Assembly: GCA_017484135.1 (NCBI GenBank) | Contig: JAFUTQ010000070.1 | Location: forward strand, 27,361-91,360 | From: Lachnospiraceae bacterium | GTDB taxonomy: Bacteria > Bacillota > Clostridia > Lachnospirales > Lachnospiraceae | Direction of reading: 5' to 3' | Length of the DNA: 64,000 bases | Shown here: positions 23,471 through 31,153 of the stretch, piece after piece | Position numbering within the stretch: position 1 is the stretch's first letter | Layout: every line of letters starts with the position of its first letter | Notes under the pieces: generated by a model | What the model saw: the letters and a program-made list of their open reading frames with translations, nothing else | Told to the model about the DNA's origin: nothing | Databases searched by the model: none | Made by a program: the position numbers and the translations under genes

Positions 23471-24263
23471 TTTTATTTCCGAATTATTTCACAGGGATCT
23501 TGTGTGCGGGAGTGATGCACAGGTATTGGTTGCCAAGGGGATTGGCTATTATGTGGGGATCAAGCAGCGTGAGGAAGGAATCGGGGAGATTGTGATGACG
23601 GATGTATGCCCGTTCTCCCTCGGAACAGGAGTGATCAGGGACAATGATCCCAGTCTGATCATGAATGTTCTCATCAAGAGGAACAGCAAGCTCCCAAAGA
23701 GTGTCACCGAGCGTTATTTCCCGGTCAGCGCCTCGCAGGATCGCGTGGAGTTCGACATCTATCAGGGAGAGCATTATCATGCGGAGGACAATCAGAAGCT
23801 GGGAGAGTTTGAAATACGGATTCCCCAAGGGGGTCCCATGGCGCAAAAGGAAATCAAGGTCACCATGGCGTATGATATCAATGGGATCTTGTATGTGCAG
23901 GCGGAAAACGCAGAGGGGCGAAAGGTGGATTATATCGTTGACGGGCAGAGAGGGATGACTCCTGCACAGATCAGGGAAATGTCAAGAGCGCTTCTGGAGA
24001 AAAGCTATCTTCCCAGAGAGGCCGAGGAATGTACCTATCTTTTGGAGTGCGCAATGCATTTGTATGAGCAGGCAAATGACGATAATCGCAATTTCCTTGA
24101 GGAATGTATCGCGCAACTCGTCTACGCAAAGAGCTTAGACGGAAATGTGCAGAGCATTAAAATTGTCCGGGAGTGTAAAAAGATGCTGGAGGCATATATG
24201 GCGGCGGATGCGGAGGATCCGTTCGAGCAGGGGGAGCATGGGGAGACAGAAATTTGGGGCTAA
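23460..24263 (+). CDS. Hsp70 fragment: substrate-binding part without the ATPase domain
   Basis: The 267-residue product starts at 23460 (GGAGG upstream). Its first recognisable residues, VAKGIGYYVGIKQ, correspond to the very end of the Hsp70 ATPase domain, followed by TDVCPFSLGTGV (the DVTPLSLG linker region), the beta-sandwich substrate-binding domain (VTERYFPVSASQDRVEFDIYQGE) and a helical lid. The whole nucleotide-binding domain is missing. It is most likely a gene fragment left by a deletion fused close to the ABC gene, though it has a usable start. An alternative is a functional stand-alone clamp. Confidence 0.7.
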   Translation: MPGNFISELFHRDLVCGSDAQVLVAKGIGYYVGIKQREEGIGEIVMTDVCPFSLGTGVIRDNDPSLIMNVLIKRNSKLPKSVTERYFPVSASQDRVEFDIYQGEHYHAEDNQKLGEFEIRIPQGGPMAQKEIKVTMAYDINGILYVQAENAEGRKVDYIVDGQRGMTPAQIREMSRALLEKSYLPREAEECTYLLECAMHLYEQANDDNRNFLEECIAQLVYAKSLDGNVQSIKIVRECKKMLEAYMAADAEDPFEQGEHGETEIWG

Positions 24264-24269
24264 AATAGG

Positions 24270-24297
24270 TTGTATTTATCCTATTTATGCGTATAAT
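24270..24297 (+). promoter_or_regulatory. Promoter of the phd-doc operon
   Basis: -35 TTGTAT (24270-24275), 16-bp spacer, -10 TATAAT (24292-24297). The AT-rich spacer has imperfect dyad symmetry, where a Phd antitoxin usually binds. Confidence 0.6.
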
Positions 24298-24328
24298 ATA
24301 AGTAAAAGAAATACAGGAGGTTTGACTC

Positions 24329-24571
24329 ATGAATGTAAACACAAAGAATCTCGTATCTATTACCGAAGCCAATCAAAACTTCTCTCGTGTTGCCCGTATG
24401 GTCGATGAAAACGGTTCTGTTGTTATACTCAAGAACAATTCCCCGCGCTATCTTCTGATTGAGTTCGGACAGGCAGAGAAGGAACAGATTGCAGAGGACG
24501 AAGACCTGCTGGCAATTTCCAAGCGTCTGATTGAAATAAATCGAGATGCATATGAGGTACTTGCCAAATGA
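24329..24571 (+). CDS. phd: Phd/YefM-family antitoxin
   Basis: An 80-residue antitoxin with ribosome-binding site ACAGGAGG. The N-terminal DNA-binding part VSITEANQNFSRVARMVDENGSVVI is the Phd/YefM fold; the C-terminus (LAISKRLIEINRDAYEVLAK) is the toxin-binding helix. It overlaps the toxin gene by 4 bp. Phd proteins repress their own operon and neutralise Doc. Confidence 0.88.
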   Translation: MNVNTKNLVSITEANQNFSRVARMVDENGSVVILKNNSPRYLLIEFGQAEKEQIAEDEDLLAISKRLIEINRDAYEVLAK

Positions 24572-24945
24572 TCATTCTTTCTAAAGAACAAATCATCAAG
24601 CTACACGCTCAACTGATTGAAGAAACAGGTGGTTCTGACGGTATCCGTGACGAGAACCTGCTTGAATCTGCATTAGCTGCACCGTTTCAGACATTCGGAG
24701 ATGAGGATGCATTTCCTTCTCTGCAGCAAAAAGCTGCACGACTTGGTTATGGGCTTATAAAGAATCATGCCTTTGTTGATGGGAACAAACGAATCGGCAC
24801 ACATGTAATGCTGATATTCCTTGCATTAAATAAAATAGAGCTTGACTATGCACAGCAGGAACTATCAGATATCATTCTCAAAGTTGCCGCTGATAAATGT
24901 TCCTTTGAGGATTTAATAAAATGGATACTTGAACATCAGATATGA
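24568..24945 (+). CDS. doc: Doc-type Fic toxin
   Basis: The 125-residue protein has the Doc motif HAFVDGNKRIGTHV (His67 onward), the HxFx(D/E)GNK signature of Doc kinases, which phosphorylate and inactivate elongation factor Tu. The leading segment IRDENLLESALAAP and the overall length are typical. Overlap with the antitoxin gene fixes the operon. A weak AAAGCCG/CGGCTTT hairpin follows at 24948-24977 without a T-run. Confidence 0.92.
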   Translation: MIILSKEQIIKLHAQLIEETGGSDGIRDENLLESALAAPFQTFGDEDAFPSLQQKAARLGYGLIKNHAFVDGNKRIGTHVMLIFLALNKIELDYAQQELSDIILKVAADKCSFEDLIKWILEHQI

Positions 24946-25049
24946 TAAAAGCCGTCGCATCAATGGCGGCTTTCATAACTTCCAAGCCCTTATTGCGGGA
25001 CAGGTCTAAAAGTCAGAGGGCAAGGCGGAAAGGTTTGAAAAACGAATTT

Positions 25050-25322
25050 TTAGAAAAGATCTGAATGTGAGCCTGATCGAAAAAGAAACAGTTCCAAAGC
25101 ATCATCATCGACCCTGTAAACTAATAACCAGTCAGGCTCGATATGACACTCGCGGAATCCCTTGTACTCACCGGTGAGATTGTGATCCCGATATTTTTTA
25201 TCGAGTTTTTTCTGAGAGGCAAGAGTATTTACAACCACCTTTAAAAGTTCAATATTGAGACCACGTTTTCTTGCGAGTTTCAGATCTTTTTTGAATTGGT
25301 TGGAGGAGACTATTTTAAGCAT
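25050..25322 (-). CDS. YafQ-type RelE-superfamily mRNA interferase toxin
   Basis: The minus-strand start at 25322 gives 90 residues (a longer frame has no ribosome-binding site and overlaps the antitoxin). Conserved features: IVSSNQFKKDLKLARKRG at the N-terminus, RDHNLTGEYKGFRECHIEPDWLL(V)Y in the middle with the catalytic His (about 60), and a terminal LELFLFRSGSHSDLF. YafQ cleaves ribosome-bound mRNA. It overlaps the antitoxin gene by 8 bp. Confidence 0.9.
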   Translation of the reverse strand: MLKIVSSNQFKKDLKLARKRGLNIELLKVVVNTLASQKKLDKKYRDHNLTGEYKGFRECHIEPDWLLVYRVDDDALELFLFRSGSHSDLF

Positions 25323-25608
25323 CGGCAGCCACCTCGTCATCAATTTCATTGAGAAGCTCGTCAAAAGAGTTGTACCTTGGATAAGCTTCAGGGTTGTTCT
25401 TCATCGCGTCATATTCAGCAAGGGCAGCTCTGGTTTTTGTATTCGGAACCTGACGCTTAAGCTCGAAAGGGATGCCGTCATGGCTGACAGAAGATTTGAG
25501 AAACATCGTGATTGCAGCAGACATTGTAAGACCAAGATCAGAGAACAATGCTTCTGCAGATTGCTTTAAATCAGAGTCAACACGGACATTTATATTTGTG
25601 GTAGCCAT
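25315..25608 (-). CDS. RelB/DinJ-family antitoxin
   Basis: A 97-residue antitoxin starting MATTNINVRVDSDLKQSAE, the ribbon-helix-helix N-terminus of DinJ, followed by LGLTMSAAITMFLKSSV and a flexible acidic end (DELLNEIDDEVAADA). Ribosome-binding site AAAGGAGATG. It pairs with the YafQ toxin downstream. Confidence 0.92.
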   Translation of the reverse strand: MATTNINVRVDSDLKQSAEALFSDLGLTMSAAITMFLKSSVSHDGIPFELKRQVPNTKTRAALAEYDAMKNNPEAYPRYNSFDELLNEIDDEVAADA

Positions 25609-25640
25609 TGTATCATCTCCTTTTGCATTTATTCGATGTT

Positions 25641-25669
25641 ATTATAAATGATTATGCATGAAATGTCAA
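25641..25669 (-). promoter_or_regulatory. Consensus promoter of the dinJ-yafQ operon
   Basis: Minus strand: -35 TTGACA (25664-25669), exactly 17-bp spacer, -10 TATAAT (25641-25646). A perfect sigma-A match suggests a strong promoter held down by the antitoxin. Confidence 0.88.
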
Positions 25670-25741
25670 TATATTGAATGAACATGTTTTACAATGTGCG
25701 CACAATTGGGGCTGCGTCGTAAATTGAACATTTCAGTATAG

Positions 25742-26014
25742 GAGGTACGGGATGTTTCCGCTATGCAGGAAGCTCTGTCTGGGATTCTTGGTGCATATGA
25801 GCGGGATTTTGCCAAGCATCCCCATATCAGTGAGTTTCCGAAGATCTCTCGGATCTGGAAGTACATACCGTCCCAACTGGCAAGGGAGAATAAGAAGTTT
25901 ATGTACAAGGTCGTCAAAGAGGGTGCAAGGGCCCGTGAATATGAGGATGCTCTTCCGTGGCTGGTGGATGCCAGGCTGGTGCATGCGGACATTGCAGGCA
26001 AAAATGATACTTGA
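25742..26014 (+). pseudogene. Internal fragment of a DUF4143-type ATPase
   Basis: The frame EVRDVSAMQEALSGILGAYERDF ... VVKEGARAREYEDALPWLVDARLVH matches the middle of AAA_14/DUF4143 ATPases, the region after the AAA core. Both ends are missing. The next gene is an intact but divergent ATPase of the same broad type, so this is not its other half. Confidence 0.65.
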
Positions 26015-26075
26015 TTTATTCTTTTGCGTCGGCTAAAATTGAAGTATATTTAATAATAGCCGAAAAAAGGAGCCC

Positions 26076-27302
26076 ATGATGCAATATATTAAAAGAAATC
26101 TGGAACATGTAGTGAACCAGGTGACAAAAGAATATCCGGTTGTTCTTGTTACAGGTCCGAGACAGGTTGGAAAGACAACGATGCTTCAAAAACTAATGGA
26201 GGGCACTGACAGAGGATATGTGACCTTGGATGATCTGAACGAAAGAACCGTTGCGAAAAACGATCCGGAGTTGTTTTTACAGTTGCACAAGCCTCCGGTG
26301 CTCATTGACGAGGTGCAATACGCGCCGGAGCTGTTTTCTTATATCAAAATAAATGTGGATAAAAATCATGCGCCCGGAGCATTTTGGCTTACCGGTTCTC
26401 AGGTGTTTACGCTGATGAGAGGTGTACAGGAATCCCTGGCGGGAAGAGTGGCAGTACTTTCTTTGACTTCATTATCCCAAGCGGAAATTTGTGGCGGCGC
26501 AATGGAGCCTTTTACAATTGATATGGAGGCTCTTTCGGAAAGAAAAAAAGGCCGGGATGAGGCAGATGCAGGGGATATTTTTGAGCGGATCTACAGAGGC
26601 TCCATGCCGGCAATTGTCAGTGGCGCAAACAGCAATAGTCAGATTTTTTACAGCAGTTATTTAAGCACTTATATAGAGCGGGATGTAAAACAATTGTCCG
26701 ATGCCATTGATTCATTGAAATTTTTGCAATTTATCACAGCGACAGCAGCCAGATGCGGGCAGATGTTAAATGTTGCAGAGATCGCAAGAGATGCGGATAT
26801 CAACCAGGTACAGGCAAAAAATTGGCTGGGAATTTTGGAGACGCTGGGAATCATCTTTTATCTTCATCCGTATTCGAACAATTTGTTAAAGCGTCTTGTA
26901 AAAACACCAAAATTATATTTTTATGATACCGGACTTGCCTGCTACCTGACCAAATGGAGTAGTGCGGGAACCTTGGAGAGCGGGGCGATGAATGGAGCTA
27001 TCTTAGAAAATTATGTGGTTGCCGAGATTCGGAAGACGTACTTAAATTGCGGAAAAGAACCGTATTTATATTATTATCGTGATAAGGATGCCAGGGAGAT
27101 TGATCTTGTCTTAGAACATGATGGAGTGATCAATCCAATGGAGATTAAAAAGACATCGAATCCGGGAACGGAGTTGATCAAAGTGTTTGACTTGCTGGAT
27201 CAGTCATCGACCCCACGTTCAAAAGGTGCAGTGATCTGTATGAAACCGGAATTAAGTGCCATTGACAGGGACAATTATATTGTGCCGGTATGGATGATCT
27301 GA
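26076..27302 (+). CDS. AAA_14/DUF4143 family ATPase
   Basis: The 408-residue protein has Walker A TGPRQVGKTT (about 26-35), Walker B PPVLIDEVQYAP (about 72-83), sensor-like WLTGSQ, and a C-terminal DUF4143 part with a PD-(D/E)XK-like core: LENYVVAEI, then YYYRDKDAREIDLVLE and MEIKK. Such proteins are widespread and mobile; some are proposed to act in defence or in toxin-like systems, without a settled function. AAAGGAG lies before the two adjacent ATG codons (26076, 26079). Confidence 0.85.
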   Translation: MMQYIKRNLEHVVNQVTKEYPVVLVTGPRQVGKTTMLQKLMEGTDRGYVTLDDLNERTVAKNDPELFLQLHKPPVLIDEVQYAPELFSYIKINVDKNHAPGAFWLTGSQVFTLMRGVQESLAGRVAVLSLTSLSQAEICGGAMEPFTIDMEALSERKKGRDEADAGDIFERIYRGSMPAIVSGANSNSQIFYSSYLSTYIERDVKQLSDAIDSLKFLQFITATAARCGQMLNVAEIARDADINQVQAKNWLGILETLGIIFYLHPYSNNLLKRLVKTPKLYFYDTGLACYLTKWSSAGTLESGAMNGAILENYVVAEIRKTYLNCGKEPYLYYYRDKDAREIDLVLEHDGVINPMEIKKTSNPGTELIKVFDLLDQSSTPRSKGAVICMKPELSAIDRDNYIVPVWMI

Positions 27303-27362
27303 GTTGTTTAAATACTATATTCTGTCGTGCATTACTGAAATATATTACAGGAAGGTAAAATT

Positions 27363-27890
27363 ATGGAAGAGTTATTTACATTCATCAAAGAGGGGCAAGT
27401 GATGATCGAGATAATGCTTATTGTTGTGACCGCGATTATTACATTTCTTTTTGGAAGATACACCAGTTATCTGGATGACCGGAGGACAGGTATGAAGGAT
27501 ATAAATAATTCGTTTTACAAATTGTTTTTGAGCACTTATAAAAATGAACATCATGCGTATGCATTATTTTTTGTAGATTTGGAGTATGCTACACAAAAAG
27601 AACTTATGAAAATTTTATTAGAAAATTCAGACAGAGTTTCGCCTGCTGTGAAACTGAGAATAAATGATTTGGAGCAATGCTTTTCTGGATATTCAAAGGA
27701 TATAGAAAATGGAAGAGAAATTTCAGACGAAGAAAAAAAGTACGTAGAGAATGGCTTTCATCATATTTATAACTATATTGAAAGACAATATATAAAAAAT
27801 GAAAGGAAATTGTATTGCTCAATTCCCAAACGTATATTTTATAAAATACAGGATGTTCTTATATCGTGTAGAATCTTGAAAATTATATGA
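27363..27890 (+). CDS. Unknown membrane-anchored protein, 175 residues
   Basis: Ribosome-binding site CAGGAAGG. One N-terminal membrane helix (IEIMLIVVTAIITFLFG, about 15-31), then a soluble helical region with many Lys, Glu and aromatic residues (KNEHHAYALFFVDLEYATQKELMKIL). No family recognised. It follows the ATPase gene by 60 bp; AT-rich composition suggests an acquired gene. Confidence 0.6.
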   Translation: MEELFTFIKEGQVMIEIMLIVVTAIITFLFGRYTSYLDDRRTGMKDINNSFYKLFLSTYKNEHHAYALFFVDLEYATQKELMKILLENSDRVSPAVKLRINDLEQCFSGYSKDIENGREISDEEKKYVENGFHHIYNYIERQYIKNERKLYCSIPKRIFYKIQDVLISCRILKII

Positions 27891-28012
27891 AAAACTGAAA
27901 CAGGAAAGGGAAACAAATCGTTCCAAAGGGATTACAATGGCAGATCAAATTTGCCGGAAATACCGTCGTGACGGTCGATTTTTTGATGAGATATTAAAGG
28001 CAGGTGAATAAA

Positions 28013-28222
28013 ATGGAAAATCTTACCATTGAGAAGCGTCAGCTTTGTGATATACAGGGACGATTGTTTGAACTTGTATTAAAAGTCGGCACAACTTATA
28101 GTGCGGATGCAAAAACAATGAATGAGTGTTGGCTTGGCTTCCATACGCTGGATGTTGAGATGACCATTGATGATTTAAAAGAGATTTGTAAACAGAAATG
28201 TGAGCAAAGGAATTCCTTATGA
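28013..28222 (+). CDS. Unknown 69-residue protein
   Basis: The ATG at 28013 follows GGTGAATAAA. The product MENLTIEKRQLCDIQGRLF... is small, neutral and soluble with a terminal Lys/Cys-rich helix (DLKEICKQKCEQRNSL). It converges on the CPBP gene with a few bases of overlap. Function unknown. Confidence 0.5.
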   Translation: MENLTIEKRQLCDIQGRLFELVLKVGTTYSADAKTMNECWLGFHTLDVEMTIDDLKEICKQKCEQRNSL

Positions 28223-28897
28223 GGAATTCGCAAGCAGCAATAGCATCAGCGCAGGTGCGTTATTCAGCACATGTATCAGGATCGGAATCGTAGCATTTTT
28301 CGTTTGTATGAGTGTCACGGAATAGATAATACCCGTTACAAACATGCCGAGATTGTAAAGCAGTTCCTGAAGCGTTATATCATGCATATGGATTGCCATA
28401 AACAGAAACGATGAAACAATAATCCGTAGGACAACGTGAATGCGCTTCCCTTTTTCCACAGGTATAATGCGGAACATGAATTCTTCTGTGACAGGTCCCA
28501 ATATTCCAAATGCGATCAACAATATCGGAAACGGAAGTATTGCAGCGGCATCCATGACACTGCTATCATTGACGGAAACATAGTCCGGATAAAACACTGC
28601 CAGTGGAAGGCTTGCAAGAGTGCCGAGAATGATATCTGCAAGAAATGCCCCGATCAACCATAATAAATTTTTGACGGCAGAAAGCCTCCATTGCCGGATG
28701 CCTTCCTGAATGATGTCTCGAAAAGCTATGAGACCTACGATGCCGAGAAACATATAGTTGATGGCCTGTATCCAAAGTGATAATGGTGTGTGTCGAAGAA
28801 AGCTCAGTCTGGGTGAGAGCAGAGAGACAATCACATACACGGCTGCATAAGAGCACAAAATGATCGTTTGTCTTTTGATGGAATTCTCGTTTTTCAT
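28217..28897 (-). CDS. CPBP-family intramembrane metalloprotease
   Basis: A 226-residue protein with about six membrane helices and the three ABI/CPBP motifs: TEEFMFR (EExxxR), MAIHM and IHVLNN (HxxxN). These glutamic proteases relate to CAAX-prenyl endopeptidases and, in Firmicutes, often give bacteriocin self-immunity or process peptides. The XRE regulator gene lies 19 bp upstream in the same direction and probably controls it. Ribosome-binding site GAAAGGA. Confidence 0.88.
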   Translation of the reverse strand: MKNENSIKRQTIILCSYAAVYVIVSLLSPRLSFLRHTPLSLWIQAINYMFLGIVGLIAFRDIIQEGIRQWRLSAVKNLLWLIGAFLADIILGTLASLPLAVFYPDYVSVNDSSVMDAAAILPFPILLIAFGILGPVTEEFMFRIIPVEKGKRIHVVLRIIVSSFLFMAIHMHDITLQELLYNLGMFVTGIIYSVTLIQTKNATIPILIHVLNNAPALMLLLLANSS

Positions 28898-28916
28898 GTC
28901 AAATCCTTTCTAAAAT

Positions 28917-29465
28917 TTAATTGATAACTGTGACAGATGCAATAAGTAAAAAGAGTAATATCGCAAGGGAAACGAAGCCAAGCATCAGTGCAAAGAAGAG
29001 GTATTTTTTCTGGTGTTGTCTGGCGGAGTCAACCAGCATGATCACAGCGCCCCAAAGATAGAGTGTTCCAATGATTGTGCCGATTAGCGGCACTGCAGGT
29101 ATTTCCCGCAATGCAAAGATCAGTATCACCAACAGTAAGGATGCAGCGAACAGAATCAGCGTAATGCACCGTTCGTGGTGTCTGGACTCGGCATTTATGC
29201 TGATTGCAGAAGAAATTGATTCACTCGCTTCTTGTATTGTAACGGTATCTGCCTCGTTCCTTTTACTGTGCATTAGCTCCACAAGACTGATTTCCAGTGC
29301 CTTGCTCAGGTCTTCAAGCGTCTCTATATCGGGGTAACCGTGGCCATTCTCCCATCTGCTCACAGCCTTATCGGTCACTAGGAGACGCTCGGCGAGTTCT
29401 TTTTGTGTCAGGCCGACAGCTTTTCTTTGCTGTGCGATAAAATGGCCGAATTCTATTGCGTTCAT
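28917..29465 (-). CDS. XRE-family transcriptional regulator with membrane tail
   Basis: Residues 1-65 form a helix-turn-helix (GLTQKELAERLLVTDKAVSRWENGHGYPDIETLEDLSKAL split over helices 2-4). Residues 105-182 contain three membrane helices. Ribosome-binding site AGGAGGG. XRE regulators with membrane tails are typical of Lachnospiraceae stress and antimicrobial-peptide loci. It is the first gene of the operon with the CPBP protease. Confidence 0.88.
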   Translation of the reverse strand: MNAIEFGHFIAQQRKAVGLTQKELAERLLVTDKAVSRWENGHGYPDIETLEDLSKALEISLVELMHSKRNEADTVTIQEASESISSAISINAESRHHERCITLILFAASLLLVILIFALREIPAVPLIGTIIGTLYLWGAVIMLVDSARQHQKKYLFFALMLGFVSLAILLFLLIASVTVIN

Positions 29466-29815
29466 ATACTATCCCTCCTATGTTCATTAGGTTTTCTCCT
29501 GCAATCATACAACTAAAATGGAAAGAAGTGCAATGAATGGTTGATAGAGTTCTGAAAGAAAGCCACTCTATGATTCGTAGACTTAGAGAAACAACGCGCA
29601 AAAAAATATCTTTGATGAAGGAGAACTTGTCAGAGATCAGTTGTTGCAAATTTTGCAACAACTGTCGCTGAAGTCATATGTCATCATGGGTATGGCTGTA
29701 TGTTAGAGACCCGACACAGAAATTTAGAAGAATATATGAGGAAACATAAGGGCAAAAGCAAGGGCAGGATAATTCCATAATTAGATAGAACACGGTTTAT
29801 TCACTTTCATGATTC
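29466..29815. other. Gene-free stretch with a perfect 12-bp inverted repeat
   Basis: CAGTTGTTGCAA (29638-29649) and TTGCAACAACTG (29653-29664) form a perfect hairpin with a 3-nt loop. The surrounding plus-strand frame (FDEGELVRDQLLQ, LSLKSYVIMGMAVC, stop about 29705) looks like the end of a lost gene, but I cannot name it. Nothing else is supported in this stretch. Confidence 0.5.
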
Positions 29816-30370
29816 TTAGTCCGCCTGTTTCTTCGGTTTAACATTCATAATTACTGCAACAAAGTCAACAACTGCTTCTACAATCAGCGAGATTCCGGCA
29901 AAAATCCAGAGGAAGTTTGTTGCTGTAAAAGGGTTGACAACAATAACAATACCGAGAACGATGGAGAGAATTGCGCTGACAAGCGTAATGACCGACACTG
30001 GAAGATTCTCTTTTTTTATATCAAAATAGGTCTTAGCCTTGTATATGCCGGATACGATCAATATCACACCGTAAACAACCGCCACAACAGCAAACAGTCC
30101 CATAACCCAGTTTGTCAGGAACGCGCATACACAGCCGACTGCCAATGAGATAACCGCCAATACAAGCGTGAGGATGCTCGCCTTATCAGATTCCTTTTTC
30201 TCACGGATAAAGCGGATAAGATAAACGATACCGATGGCAAGTAGAACAATACCGAAACAGGTAATGACGGCTGCGGTAAACGCCTCTGGATTAACAAGCA
30301 GAAGAATTCCAACAGTGATCTCAAACAGGATCAGGAGCATAACAGGGATATTGTTTTTCAAGTTTTTCAT
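29816..30370 (-). CDS. DUF308/HdeD-like membrane protein
   Basis: The minus-strand start at 30370 follows TTGGAGG and gives 184 residues. The product has six hydrophobic helices in three pairs (VMLLILFEITVGILLLVNP; ITCFGIVLLAIGIVYLI; VMGLFAVVAVVYGVILIVSG and so on), the DUF308 (HdeD) layout. HdeD-like proteins are linked to acid stress in enterics; here unproved. It is divergent from a TetR regulator gene, with a palindrome over its promoter. Confidence 0.85.
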   Translation of the reverse strand: MKNLKNNIPVMLLILFEITVGILLLVNPEAFTAAVITCFGIVLLAIGIVYLIRFIREKKESDKASILTLVLAVISLAVGCVCAFLTNWVMGLFAVVAVVYGVILIVSGIYKAKTYFDIKKENLPVSVITLVSAILSIVLGIVIVVNPFTATNFLWIFAGISLIVEAVVDFVAVIMNVKPKKQAD

Positions 30371-30385
30371 TCTTTTTCCTCCAAT

Positions 30386-30414
30386 AAAGTAGATTGGCTT
30401 GACTTTCAAGTCAA
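30386..30414 (-). promoter_or_regulatory. Promoter of the DUF308 gene with palindromic operator
   Basis: Minus strand: -35 TTGACT (30409-30414), 17-bp spacer, -10 TACTTT (30386-30391). The perfect palindrome TTGACTT-TC-AAGTCAA (30399-30414) covers the -35 box and is a good site for the divergent TetR protein. Confidence 0.6.
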
Positions 30415-30519
30415 TTTGAATTATGATCGACAAGTGTTTAATAGTCAACAATCAGTATAATACGTTGTTGTTGCAAGCTATACAAATCATCACGTTATGT
30501 CGAAATCGGAGAAAAAATT

Positions 30520-31077
30520 ATGAGCAAGGAAAACATGCGTGTAATTATCTCTAAAAGAATGATGAAAGAAGGACTTCTGCGTTGCCTTGCGCACACGAGT
30601 ATTGATAAGCTTTCAATCAGTGAATTATGCCGCGAAGCGCAGGTCAATCGAGCCACATTTTATAACCACTATGAGACACCACGGGATATTCTGGTAGAAA
30701 TAGGTTGGGAACATGCAAAAGAAATTAAAAAAATTTTTGAAAGAAATAAAAGATTGCCGGTTAAAGAGCGAATGACGCAGTGCTTCACTTATCTATATAA
30801 CAATAAACAAGCTGTCTCTGTACTTTTCTCGGCGGGAGCTGACGGAAGATTAGCAGAAACTGTTTCAAGCATATTCATTTGGGCATGGTCGCAAATCATT
30901 GATCTAAAAAAACACCTGGATTTGAAAGATGAGACAGAATATAAGTTGGCCGTAACATCCTATGGGTGGGCAGCATATTTTCTGATTCGCCAATGGCTGA
31001 TGGAGGATATCGATAAAACGCCGGAGGAAATTACAAATCTGTTTATCAAGCTACCCGGACGAAATATTTACGACTAA
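30520..31077 (+). CDS. TetR/AcrR-family regulator
   Basis: A 185-residue regulator with a helix-turn-helix (ISELCREAQVNRATFYNHYE, about 30-49) and a C-terminal ligand domain with aromatic and Trp residues (SIFIWAWSQI, WAAYFLIRQWLMED). Ribosome-binding site is weak (GGAGAAAAAATT). Divergent from the DUF308 gene, which it probably represses. Confidence 0.85.
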   Translation: MSKENMRVIISKRMMKEGLLRCLAHTSIDKLSISELCREAQVNRATFYNHYETPRDILVEIGWEHAKEIKKIFERNKRLPVKERMTQCFTYLYNNKQAVSVLFSAGADGRLAETVSSIFIWAWSQIIDLKKHLDLKDETEYKLAVTSYGWAAYFLIRQWLMEDIDKTPEEITNLFIKLPGRNIYD

Positions 31078-31153
31078 GAGAAAAACGGAACATGTCATTC
31101 ATGAACAAATGACGTTGATCGAGTATGAGAGAAAAATTTAAGGGGAAAGCGCT

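Noticed and set aside
25666-26001. Minus-strand frame of 111 residues
   Set aside because: Antisense to the ATPase fragment, which matches a known family.
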